A DNA stretch of 64,000 nt from contig NC_060062.1 of assembly GCF_020283565.1 (NCBI RefSeq), positions 57,310,439 to 57,374,438 of the forward strand. Reading direction: 5' to 3'. The position numbers and the translations under genes were made by a program. A model generated the notes under the pieces. It saw only the letters and a program-made list of their open reading frames with translations, was not told the origin of the DNA and ran no database searches. Shown here one piece after another: positions 9,437 through 20,925 of the stretch (the stretch's first letter is position 1; each line of letters starts with the position of its first letter). The stretch is from Trifolium pratense. Lineage: Eukaryota > Streptophyta > Magnoliopsida > Fabales > Fabaceae.

Positions 9437-11041
9437 TTGAGGTCAAGGCTCCAGATTGGAAGTCAGCCATTTTGACACTGAACCCATTATAGATGGGATG
9501 GTGTGTGGGATAAGGACTGAAACTTTCTCCTCTCCAGTTTCCATGATGGAACTGAGAAGTTGGAATAAGATGGGGCTATCATTCTCATCATTTCCAATGT
9601 TGCTAACTATTACTTGGAGAAGGGGTAGAAAATCAGGGGACATATAGTCATTCTGAAAAGAGAAGCAGAATCAGGTCAGTGAAAAAAATAAAATAAATAA
9701 CAATGTCCTATTGACAAAAAATCAGGGAACTGTGTAGTTATTGCCCCAGCAGCTGAAACCCGCACGGGATAGCAAGAAGTATCCTGCTTGTCTGGCATAA
9801 CCAATGCCATAAGCAATTGAGAATATACATAAGCACTCATCTCCTGAAATGACATACAAGATTAGAAACCGGGTTTGAATCACCTCAAAAAGTGTTCACA
9901 ACTATATCACAAACAGATGCACGAAACTATATTGAAACTCCATTTGAAACAGAACTTGATTGAGTTCTGACAGTTAGATTGAGTGTACCTCTGGTAGACA
10001 GGAGCCTAATTCTCCAAGTACCCAGTTTGCACTAGAAATGAGGTATGGTACAGAAACAACTATGGTATACAGTGGCAAAATCCGTGTACGAACCATAATT
10101 GTCACAAATCCACAGATTCTTGATCTCTCAAAAACTGTAAAAGAAATGAGTTTTTTTTAATTAAAAAAATGAAAATTTAAGTTCGAAAAACTTATGGATT
10201 ATTCAACTAAAGGTGAATGTCCTCACATCTTGCAGACCGCCATATGCCATCAGTACACCAAAGTAACTGCCATAGATGATGTAACAAGAATAAGGTGCAA
10301 CAAAATTATTAATAAGAATATCAATAAAGTAATATATACAGAAATACGACACTGCTTATAATATGATATTGACATTGAGTACAGGAGGAACCATTAAAGA
10401 GAAACAAAAACTGAAAAGGAAATAATAAGCTCTATAAAGAGTGAACGAAACATACACAAAAATGTGTCCTCTTCAATGAGGAACACTTTTAAAAAAATCA
10501 AGATATGTATAGCCTATAAGCATAAAAAAAGTGCTTAAATTCAATTGACTAAATTCGGCTAAAAAAATCCCTTAAAAGATGATTCAAAAGTATATAGGGC
10601 CAATTACTTAGTATTTCACATTTACATTGTTGCTTAACAAATACTCCCTCCGGTTTCATGTATAAGCAAAATATGACTTTTTAGATTCATTGTAAACGTG
10701 ATGTACTAGATCTTAAAAATGAACAAAGAGAGTAGGCTGCAAGGAAGTAAGGAACATGTCAACAAATGAACAAAGAGATTGTCGATATAGGATGTGCAAT
10801 AGATCTTAAAAATAAAGTGTGCAGTTATTTGACACATGTGAAGAATACATAACAACTCACTCATTCAGGACTTTTTTTGGAGACAAGTTGAAAATAGAAG
10901 GAATGAGAAACTTAGACAAAAACAGAAGCACCAATAACTCTCCCTTAGAACGGCGCTGATTGCTTCTTTTGTTCTTTTGACCTTTTTTCCGCTTGGCTGA
11001 TAAACTGTCAATGGAAGTCTCCATTGGTGTGGCCCCTGTAA
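9437..11041 (-). pseudogene. Importin-beta-like pseudogene, middle exons
   Basis: Minus-strand exons were read in order with GT/AG borders. 11041-10866 contains KRKKGQKNKRSNQRRSKGEL then LLVLLFLSKF. 10266-10227 reads YFGVLMAYGGLQD. 10134-9989 reads FLRDQE, then after a 1-nt frame change VTIMVRTRILPLYT and SANWVLGELGSCLPE. 9843-9731 reads EMSAYVYSQLLMALVMPDKQ and YPVRVSAAGAI. 9652-9437 reads NDYMSPDFLPLLQVIVSNIG and then meets TGA at 9445-9443, where the family as I remember it has Trp after LEP. Importins of this type carry cargo through nuclear pores. The frameshift near 10112 and the stop indicate decay. Upstream exons lie beyond the 29.4-kb insertion. Confidence 0.75.
10641..10740. mobile_element. 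MITE remnant (CTCCCTCCG type)
   Basis: ACTCCCTCCGGTTTCATGTA followed by a TATAAGCAAAATATGAC-like stretch resembles one end of mariner/Stowaway-like plant MITEs. The other end was not found, so this is a fragment within an intron of the importin-like pseudogene. Confidence 0.45.
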
Positions 11042-12826
11042 AATATTAATGACCACATGAACTACGGTAATAACCAAGGGGCAAATAGCTGGGTGAATTT
11101 TTATCAAGAAGGAACCTTTGACATTGAAATAACACCAAGTTTACTGCACTTTTTCTGGCAGTGAATAAATCCTCCCTCCATCCACTAACTTCGTCCTGAA
11201 TATAAAATTTTGGTCAGAAATGACTACAAATTATATAAAACAATAACGGAAGAAAGAAAAAAAAAAGATTTCACACTATATTTGAAGGAAGATTCTTCCG
11301 TATATACTCATCAACATCTTCTTCCAGCTCTGACTGTTGAAGCAAAATCCTTTTTGATATGTGTTTTAATGACAACAAACCTTATGGAATAAATGTTAAG
11401 TTTTATGAATGGTGATCTACTGATGGTTGCACTTGAGTTTTTGTTCAAAGACAGATAATGACAAAAGTGGACGAGCTAGAGACCGCTCACATCAACAAGT
11501 GCATTTTATATACTCAAACAATGAAAGAATTGGAGTATCATCAAATAATTACAACAGTGGTATCACAAGCTTCATGAAGATTTTTAAAGACTGTTGTTTG
11601 AATCATACGAGGATTCATTGAACGTTCAAGCAAGAAAGTGAACTTCATGGTTAATAGCTTTCATCTTCACCACAAGGTTTACAATGGGAATTAAATATTC
11701 AAGGAAGATTAAGAGGATCATAGTTGAAGAATCAAGATGGAAAAACCTGCATCACAAGCTACAAAAGAATATAATTGATGTTGTGTGACAAAACTTACAT
11801 TGAGTTTTGTACTATATGCTTTGAAGAATTACAATTGCAATTAATGTCAAAAGGAATGATGCATGTACGAAAGATCTTCAAAAGCTACTCAAAGTATCAT
11901 CCTACCAAAGCTTGTCAAGATGACAATGTTTTGAGAATGATCTTCCACGAGTTTTTCAAAAGAGCTTATGCACAATGCATAAAAGATTAATCATTCTCAA
12001 TGATGAGTACACTCACGCCTCCACTAAATAATCTTAAAGATACTCATGGAACAAGCAACAATGTGTGCAAAACTTCAAAGAGGAATTGTGGGAAGTTTGC
12101 AACAACAAAAGAATTCAAAGTTGATTGGCCAAAGAATATATTATCTTCTCATAAAGAAAAGAAATATTATCAACTCTTATGAAACAATGTTCTCATCATG
12201 AACATGTTTATTTTCCTCAAGAGCATTCATATCAGTTCAGCACAATTACAAGAATCAACTTTGAAGAAGAAATCATTTCAAAGGTTGAATTATAAGTCAG
12301 TAGAACGTTCTCAGAACGGTCTCCCAAGTTTGCGTGTTCAAGGATAATCACTTTTCATAAGTCAACTTGGTACAAGACAAGAATGAATTTTTATATGAGA
12401 GTTATTCCAAGGATCATAGCAGTGGAATAAATCATATAAGGCAACGAATGAATTATGACTAGAGAACATTCTCTTGTTGTCATATTCAAGGAGTTACATG
12501 AACATATCTCTTGCCAAGGTTTATGATTCCCTCATGGACAACTGGTGCTGTTATTTAGACCAATGAAAATGCAGCAACAAAGAGTACATACAGCTTGCAA
12601 GGAAGCTTCACATCTGATCCAAGTACAAGAGTATGACAAGGGTGGCTACATTCTTCCATAAAAGAATAATTCTTTTACTATTCATGTGTCCTTTGAAGGA
12701 CAATTGAACAGTTGTTACTCTATGCATTTGTTGAGTGTTTATAGCTGTTTGACAACTTGCAACAGCTCATTAAGCACATGGGGATTATCTACACCAGTAC
12801 AGAGAATGATCTCCAGAATTCTGGAG

Positions 12827-13008
12827 AATGGTCTCCCAGATTTTTGCACTTATGTGGCAATCTTATCCAAAGCATCTCAATCTTATTTCCACACATGGGG
12901 AATATATTTACAACAGATATATGTCAGAAACAACTCATTTACAGTTGGCAAAACGAATATCTCTGCCATCTAGTACTATGTCACAGTCAGAGACTATCGG
13001 AAGAATGG
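12827..13008 (+). repeat. Tandem unit 1 of the ~178-bp repeat in element D
   Basis: Starts AATGGTCTCCCAGATTTTT. A second diverged unit is 37600-37772 (plus the shared AATGG), starting (AATGG)TCACCCAGATTTTT. The two were adjacent before element A inserted between them. Confidence 0.75.
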
Positions 13009-13301
13009 TGAAATTCTGGTATAGCAGAACCAGATGTTGTACAAAATGTCGAGACATCTGGACTGACATGAACAATACGGCAAGACATATAACATTAAAA
13101 ACGATACTGAGAAATAATGTTTGATCAGATGTTCCAACATTCAACTTAGAGAGAATGTCGTACTTAATGTTGGAACATCTTACGAAACATAATAAAATCA
13201 ACAAGTAAATAAACTACACAGGAAATTGTTAACCCAGTTCAGCCAATCTGCCTACTCTGGGGGATACCAATCTAGGAAGGAAATCCACTAATAGCTCTAG
13301 T

Positions 13302-13412
13302 CACTAAGACCTCCAGCAAACCCTTTGAATTTACGTCTTACACTAAGACCTCCAGCAAACCCTCGGTTTACGTCTTACACTAAGACCTCCAGCAAATCCT
13401 AGGTTTACGCCT
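13302..13412. repeat. Three tandem units in the LTR of element A (left copy)
   Basis: Three repeats of about 37-39 bp, each starting CACTAAGACCTCCAGCAAA and ending with a variant of GGTTTACGTCTTA. The same array is at 35209-35317 in the right LTR. Confidence 0.85.
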
Positions 13413-13777
13413 TATGACCTCGACACTACTCATGTAACTTCTGCCTAGGAACTCCTACACATGAGATCCCATCTCACTTCCACACAACCAACACAACCTG
13501 TGTTGTTCATATAATGTTGAATAAATGTGGTGACATTCACCGTGACATATTTTACTCTTGCTTAAAAGCTTCGAGTAAATCACACACAGTTAACTTCGTA
13601 CTTCAAAGCTTAGGAGTAACCTTAAAACATTACAACTCAATAAAACACCGTCCTACTCAAGTATTAAACCAATACGTGAGAGGCTCACAAACACTATCTC
13701 CTTGCTTAAAAGCTTCAGAGATATTACAATACTCTACTCATTACCTAAAGGTTTCTGAGTGAGGACATAGTGACCAT

Positions 13778-14964
13778 TGATCCGCTGTCGCGCACGGGTC
13801 AAAAACGAGTTTAAGAAAAAGGTAGTGTAGGGAAGCGACACTCGAGTATCGTATCACGAGGACTCTTTATCAATAATTAGCAGTATCAGATTCAAGCAAA
13901 AATTGTAAATTAGGGGGTTTCGGTTTGTGAAAACAGAGAGCAAAAGTGTGAAATTTAATAATAACAAAGCAATCAATCCATTGGTTACGTCAAACTTCGT
14001 TCATTATCTATCATAGGTTCACGGAAGAAATATTTCTTTTCAGTTTCTATCCTTGACTGATCATAAAACTAACTAATCAAGCGCCAATTGGTTTTATATG
14101 AATTCGGACTGTTTAAAAAGCTTATAACAGTGCGTATGATTAATTATGACAGAGCAAACAAGCGTTACAGAATCACAATCAATACTATGCAAACCGCGAA
14201 TTCAATCAATCCTACAACAAGCGTATAGACTCTGTAAATTCCTAACCGAATTAAATTAAACAAGCGATAACTTAATTCGAATAACCTCGTAGAAACTTGC
14301 AACCGAATTACATACAATTAAGCATCAAATGATAAACGAATTGCAAGTCATAAAGCAAGAGAAAGGCAGCGAAATTTACAGAGAAAGAAATAGAAACGTG
14401 AATTGAAATTGCATTAGAATTCAAACCTCAAGATAATGAACCAAAGTGTCTTAACCAACGGATTGATCTATAGTTCTTAGTTCTCCATTCAAAGAGGCTG
14501 GCTGCTAGGGTTTGTTTATTTCGTGAATATTGAGAATGATCAGCCCTAGGCTGATTTTTCAGTTTTTATACATCAAGTAAAACGGGCCGTAAAACAATTG
14601 GGCCGAAAAACATAAGTCATGTTGGAAAATAATTAAATCTTTGTAAGTCTGAAACTTGACGAGTAAATATGACTCCTTTGAGCTCAGAATTGGCCTTCGG
14701 CTTCAACATAAAAGTTGTGGCATTTTTACTTATCTTTCCAACGCATATTTCCGCGCCTCAATCCGATATCCGAAGCTCCAGTTATGATCTGTGCAAGGAA
14801 AAGTGTCAAATTACTGTTTATTACGAAAATAAATAGCAAAAGTTAAATAATAGCAAAACTAGACTCTAAATAGAAAACATTATAAAAACATTAAAATACT
14901 AGGAGAAGTTATAAAATTGCCATAGCATATGATGAATAAAAGTGCATTAAAAATGCACTGATCA
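13778..14964 (-). repeat. 3' LTR of Athila element B
   Basis: Begins TGATCCGCTGTCGCGC and ends GCACTGATCA on the plus strand. Equal in length to 24004-25190 and, inverted, to 19739-20925. Confidence 0.95.
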
Positions 14965-16007
14965 AATTCCCCCACACTTATTCTTTTGCTCTCCTGGGCA
15001 AAACTCAAGAACAAAACATGCTACAATCATCACAAGCAATCAACACATTCCAGGATTCAAGCTTCCAACCGTAGACTGTATTTCAAAGGTTGGCATAACT
15101 CTTGTATATCAGCTGTCAACGATAACCCTGCGTGTGTGTGTGTACTGCCTATTACTGTCAACCAGAGTCATGACATGATCCTTCTCGAAAATACACAGTC
15201 AGGATACTAAGCTAGCTCTTCCTTTCTTACAATTCAGAGTCTGGGTCCGGATTTCAGCTTGAGGGAAACTATTCTTTCATGTTCTCACAGGCTTTTTGAT
15301 TTTTTATACGCAGGGACACTACTTAAGTTCATTTTAATTATGCTTTAGGTGCTACTCTACCTTTTCACCTGACGGGATCTCGTTTGTTGCGAGTCCAACC
15401 TGTTACTCCGAGTAGAGCACCCTACACAACATTTGTTCCTCCAATTTTAGGCACAGGAACTCCACATATTCATTATTGTTCCTCCAGTTTCGGGCACAGG
15501 AACTTATTATTATTGATTTTTTTTTTATTTTCTAGTGTAGTGTCCCACCATTTAATCTAGCCATGATCCTACAATCAAGTAATCTAGTTTTTCCCCCAAG
15601 CTTAGTCTTAGTCAAACTTCTGCATCAAATTCAGTACTCAGATAACTTAGGCAAATGACTGTGTATTTTAAAGACTTATCAAGCCACTACTAAGTTTGCA
15701 AGTTTTCAGCAGTTGTGCATTAAGGTGCAAGGATCATCATATCTAGCATGAAAAACAAGAATTTCCAAAAATTTCACCAATCCACCAGCTATCTGCTCTA
15801 ACCCTAGAACATGTAACTACTCATAACAATTGCATGCACGCTAAGACTTATTTATTTATTTATTTTTTTTTTTAATTGTTTTATGAAAGAAAAACTAAAA
15901 TTAAAAACAACTAAATGTAAAATGTTCCCCCCCACACTTAAATCAGACATTGTCCGCAATGTAAAGTAAGCATAAAGTGAGAAAAAGGAAGGAACACACC
16001 CGAGGGG
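14965..16007 (-). other. 3' untranslated region and polypurine tract of Athila B
   Basis: The minus strand carries AAGTGTGGGGGAATT immediately before the LTR (14979-14965), the polypurine tract. The rest up to the pol stop is non-coding, with a second purine-rich motif (AAGTGTGGGGGGGAAC) near 15925-15940. A small frame at 14986-15210 recurs in the inverted copy and is not considered a gene. Confidence 0.8.
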
Positions 16008-18774
16008 CTATGGTGTAGCTGCTGGGTAGAACGGCTTCTCCAAGGAGAGCTCTTCAACATGTCCCTCTTCTTCAGGCACCGAGCTTTCATGGAACAGCTT
16101 CAGTCGCTGTCCGTTTACTTTAAACACCTTGTTAGTACCTGCACTTTTTATTTCTACTGCACCATGAGGGAAAACATTAGTAACAACAAAAGGGCCAATC
16201 CACCGGGATCGAAGTTTCCCAGCCATTACTTTTAGGCGGGAGTTAAACAATAAAACCCGTTGGCCCACAGAAAATTCCTTCCTAGAAATCATTTTATCAT
16301 GAAAGTATTTTGTTTTCTCCTTATAAATTTTAGAGCTTTCGTAGGCTTCCAGCCTAAGCTCTTCAAGCTGCTGTAATTGAAGTTTTCGTTCCATACCTGC
16401 TTTTTGCATTTCCATATTACAGCTCTTCACCGCCCAATAAGCACGGTGTTCGATTTCTACAGGAAGGTGACATGCCTTACCAAACACAAGTCGATAGGGG
16501 GACATCCCAATTGGAGTCTTGAAAGCTGTTCTCTGAGCCCAAAGTGCGTCTTCTAGACGGCGGCTCCAGTCCTTCCTATTTGGCTGCACCATTTTCTCTA
16601 GAATTTGCTTAATCTCCCGGTTCGAGATTTCAGCTTGCCCATTAGTTTGGGGATGATATGCAGTAGAGACTCTGTGCACAACTCCATACTTCCGGAGCAA
16701 AGCTTCCATGGTGCGGTTACAGAAATGCGTGCCTTGGTCACTGATGATAGCTCGGGGTATTCCAAACCTGCAAAAAATATTGGACCTGACAAAATCTGCA
16801 ACAACTCGAGAATCATTAGTCCTAGTGGGGATGGCCTCCACCCACTTTGAAACATAATCAACAGCAAGTAAAATGTAGAGAAAACCAAATGATACAGGAA
16901 AAGGGCCCATAAAGTCAATGCCCCATACATCAAATACCTCACAAAAAAGCATAGGTTGCTGAGGCATTTCACTCTTTCGAGTGATAGCTGTGCCTGCTAT
17001 TTGGCACTCCTTACAAGTGCGGTAAGTCTCATAAGCATCCTTGAAAATTGTGGGCCAATAGAAACCTGCGTCTAGGACTTTTCTAGCAGTTCGTTGAGGG
17101 CCAAAGTGTCCCCCTACCGGAGAAGCATGAGAAAGATGCAAAATAGATTCAATCTCACAGTCGGGAACACACCTCCTAATCACCTGATCACTACCAAATT
17201 TCCAAAGATATGGATCATCCCAAACATAATATTTTGCATCACTCTTGAGTTTGTGAATTTGTGTCCTAGATGCACCTGCAGGAAAAACACCAGCAACAAG
17301 ATAATTAACAATATCAGCAAACCAAGGAGTCACCCCATGTAAAAGTAACAGCTGTTCATCGGGAAATTCATCCTGAATGGGGAAGATATCTCCATCACGT
17401 TCAATCCTGCTCAAGTGGTCAGCCACTAAATTCTCGGCTCCACTTTTATCCTTAATTTCCACATTGAATTCTTGAAGCAACAACATCCACCGAATCAGCC
17501 TCGGTTTTGCTTCAGGCTTCTTTAACAAGTACTTTAAAGCTGCATGGTCAGTAAAAACAATAACCTTGGAACCTAGCAAATATGATCTGAATTTATCAAG
17601 TGCAAAAACAATAGCTAAAAGTTCCTTTTCAGTGGTGGTGTAATTAGCTTGTGCGGAATCTAAAGTCCTAGAAGCATAATAAATAACATGGGCGGCTTTT
17701 TCCACCCTTTGTGCAAGAACTGCTCCCACTGCATAGTTAGATGCATCACACATGATTTCAAAAGGAATGTTCCAGTCAGGGGGCTGAATGATGGGAGCAG
17801 AAGTCAGTGCTCTCTTCAAGAAATCAAACGCCTTTTTGCATGCATCATTAAACTCGAAAGTCACATCATTTTTAAGCAGGTTTGACAACGGGAGGGCAAT
17901 CTTGCTGAAATCCTTTATGAAACGCCTGTAAAAACCTGCATGACCAAGAAAAGAACGAATCTCGCGAACGCAAGATGGGTAAGGTAGTGTAGAGATCACA
18001 TCAATTTTTGCAGGGTCAACTGAAATTCCTTTTTCTGAAATTATGTGACCCAATACAATTCCCTGCTGAACCATAAAGTGACATTTTTCGAAATTCAAGA
18101 CAAGGTTAGTTTCAATGCATCTTGACAAAACCAAGTTCAAACTAGTCAAACATGCATCAAAAGAAGCACCATAAACAGTGAAATCATCCATAAACACTTC
18201 CATAAGTTTTCAATAAAATCAGAAAAAATACTAATCATGCATCGTTGGAATGTGCCAGGTGCATTGCAAAGACCAAAAGGCATCCTCCTGTAAGCAAATG
18301 TGCCGAAGGGGCACGTAAAAGTGGTCTTTTCTTGATCTTCAGGTGCAATATGAATCTGAAAATAACCTGAAAAACCATCAAGAAAGCAGTAATGTGATTT
18401 ACCTGCCAACCGTTCAAGCATCTGATCAATGAATGGCAAGGGAAAGTGATCTTTCCTAGTTGCCTGGTTCAACCTCCTGTAATCGATACAAACTCTCCAG
18501 CTGTTCTGGACTCTAGTGGGTACAAGTTCATTTTTTTCATTTTTCACCACAGTGAGTCCAGATTTCTTAGGCACAACCTGTACCGGACTTACCCAATTAC
18601 TGTCAGAGATCGGATAAATAATACCTGCTTGTAACAATTTAGTTACCTCCTTTTTCACAACATCAAGAATCAAAGGGTTGAGTCTCCTTTGGGGTTGTCT
18701 CACCACCTTAGCTCCCTCCTCAAGGTGAATACGATGCATGCACATTGTGGGGCTAATGCCTGGTATGTCAGCTA
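16008..18774 (-). pseudogene. Athila pol: reverse transcriptase, RNase H and integrase, one frameshift
   Basis: The reading starts within the reverse transcriptase at LADIPGISPTMCMHRI (near 18770) and runs to about 18146. It then continues in another frame from 18203 to 16008 (731 residues). The shift falls in an A-run before [12 protein letters not shown], which holds the polymerase catalytic FMDD motif. RNase H follows ([22 protein letters not shown]). Integrase shows an H-H-C-C zinc site ([11 protein letters not shown]...CKECQ) and the D,D,E triad in GIDFMGP, SDQGTHF and [10 protein letters not shown]. No chromodomain is seen. The N-terminal link to protease is lost at the inverted segment, so it cannot be made as one polyprotein with gag. 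Confidence 0.9.
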
Positions 18775-18775
18775 A

Positions 18776-20925
18776 GGAACATTTTACATTTAGTTGTTTT
18801 TAATTTTAGTTTTTCTTTCATAAAACAATTAAAAAAAAAATAAATAAATAAATAAGTCTTAGCGTGCATGCAATTGTTATGAGTAGTTACATGTTCTAGG
18901 GTTAGAGCAGATAGCTGGTGGATTGGTGAAATTTTTGGAAATTCTTGTTTTTCATGCTAGATATGATGATCCTTGCACCTTAATGCACAACTGCTGAAAA
19001 CTTGCAAACTTAGTAGTGGCTTGATAAGTCTTTAAAATACACAGTCATTTGCCTAAGTTATCTGAGTACTGAATTTGATGCAGAAGTTTGACTAAGACTA
19101 AGCTTGGGGGAAAAACTAGATTACTTGATTGTAGGATCATGGCTAGATTAAATGGTGGGACACTACACTAGAAAATAAAAAAAAAATCAATAATAATAAG
19201 TTCCTGTGCCCGAAACTGGAGGAACAATAATGAATATGTGGAGTTCCTGTGCCTAAAATTGGAGGAACAAATGTTGTGTAGGGTGCTCTACTCGGAGTAA
19301 CAGGTTGGACTCGCAACAAACGAGATCCCGTCAGGTGAAAAGGTAGAGTAGCACCTAAAGCATAATTAAAATGAACTTAAGTAGTGTCCCTGCGTATAAA
19401 AAATCAAAAAGCCTGTGAGAACATGAAAGAATAGTTTCCCTCAAGCTGAAATCCGGACCCAGACTCTGAATTGTAAGAAAGGAAGAGCTAGCTTAGTATC
19501 CTGACTGTGTATTTTCGAGAAGGATCATGTCATGACTCTGGTTGACAGTAATAGGCAGTACACACACACACGCAGGGTTATCGTTGACAGCTGATATACA
19601 AGAGTTATGCCAACCTTTGAAATACAGTCTACGGTTGGAAGCTTGAATCCTGGAATGTGTTGATTGCTTGTGATGATTGTAGCATGTTTTGTTCTTGAGT
19701 TTTGCCCAGGAGAGCAAAAGAATAAGTGTGGGGGAATTTGATCAGTGCATTTTTAATGCACTTTTATTCATCATATGCTATGGCAATTTTATAACTTCTC
19801 CTAGTATTTTAATGTTTTTATAATGTTTTCTATTTAGAGTCTAGTTTTGCTATTATTTAACTTTTGCTATTTATTTTCGTAATAAACAGTAATTTGACAC
19901 TTTTCCTTGCACAGATCATAACTGGAGCTTCGGATATCGGATTGAGGCGCGGAAATATGCGTTGGAAAGATAAGTAAAAATGCCACAACTTTTATGTTGA
20001 AGCCGAAGGCCAATTCTGAGCTCAAAGGAGTCATATTTACTCGTCAAGTTTCAGACTTACAAAGATTTAATTATTTTCCAACATGACTTATGTTTTTCGG
20101 CCCAATTGTTTTACGGCCCGTTTTACTTGATGTATAAAAACTGAAAAATCAGCCTAGGGCTGATCATTCTCAATATTCACGAAATAAACAAACCCTAGCA
20201 GCCAGCCTCTTTGAATGGAGAACTAAGAACTATAGATCAATCCGTTGGTTAAGACACTTTGGTTCATTATCTTGAGGTTTGAATTCTAATGCAATTTCAA
20301 TTCACGTTTCTATTTCTTTCTCTGTAAATTTCGCTGCCTTTCTCTTGCTTTATGACTTGCAATTCGTTTATCATTTGATGCTTAATTGTATGTAATTCGG
20401 TTGCAAGTTTCTACGAGGTTATTCGAATTAAGTTATCGCTTGTTTAATTTAATTCGGTTAGGAATTTACAGAGTCTATACGCTTGTTGTAGGATTGATTG
20501 AATTCGCGGTTTGCATAGTATTGATTGTGATTCTGTAACGCTTGTTTGCTCTGTCATAATTAATCATACGCACTGTTATAAGCTTTTTAAACAGTCCGAA
20601 TTCATATAAAACCAATTGGCGCTTGATTAGTTAGTTTTATGATCAGTCAAGGATAGAAACTGAAAAGAAATATTTCTTCCGTGAACCTATGATAGATAAT
20701 GAACGAAGTTTGACGTAACCAATGGATTGATTGCTTTGTTATTATTAAATTTCACACTTTTGCTCTCTGTTTTCACAAACCGAAACCCCCTAATTTACAA
20801 TTTTTGCTTGAATCTGATACTGCTAATTATTGATAAAGAGTCCTCGTGATACGATACTCGAGTGTCGCTTCCCTACACTACCTTTTTCTTAAACTCGTTT
20901 TTGACCCGTGCGCGACAGCGGATCA
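18776..20925 (+). repeat. Inverted copy of the 3' untranslated region and LTR inside Athila B
   Basis: This 2150-bp block is the reverse complement of 13778-15928 with no difference noticed by eye. It contains a full inverted LTR (19739-20925) and its adjoining polypurine tract (about 19724-19738). On the right its LTR end abuts gag at ...GGAGGCCAATT/TGATCC; on the left it ends in GTTCC where reverse transcriptase sequence begins. The arms enclose about 2.85 kb including pol, forming a large interrupted palindrome. Confidence 0.92.

Noticed and set aside
11210..13124. Runs of 60-98-residue plus-strand frames
   Set aside because: They are in the SIRE-like LTR (D) and the LTR of A; non-coding by context.
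14986..15210. 74-residue frame, repeated on the other strand at 19493-19717
   Set aside because: It lies in the Athila 3' untranslated region and its inverted copy; the repetition is explained by the inverted block and no domain is seen.
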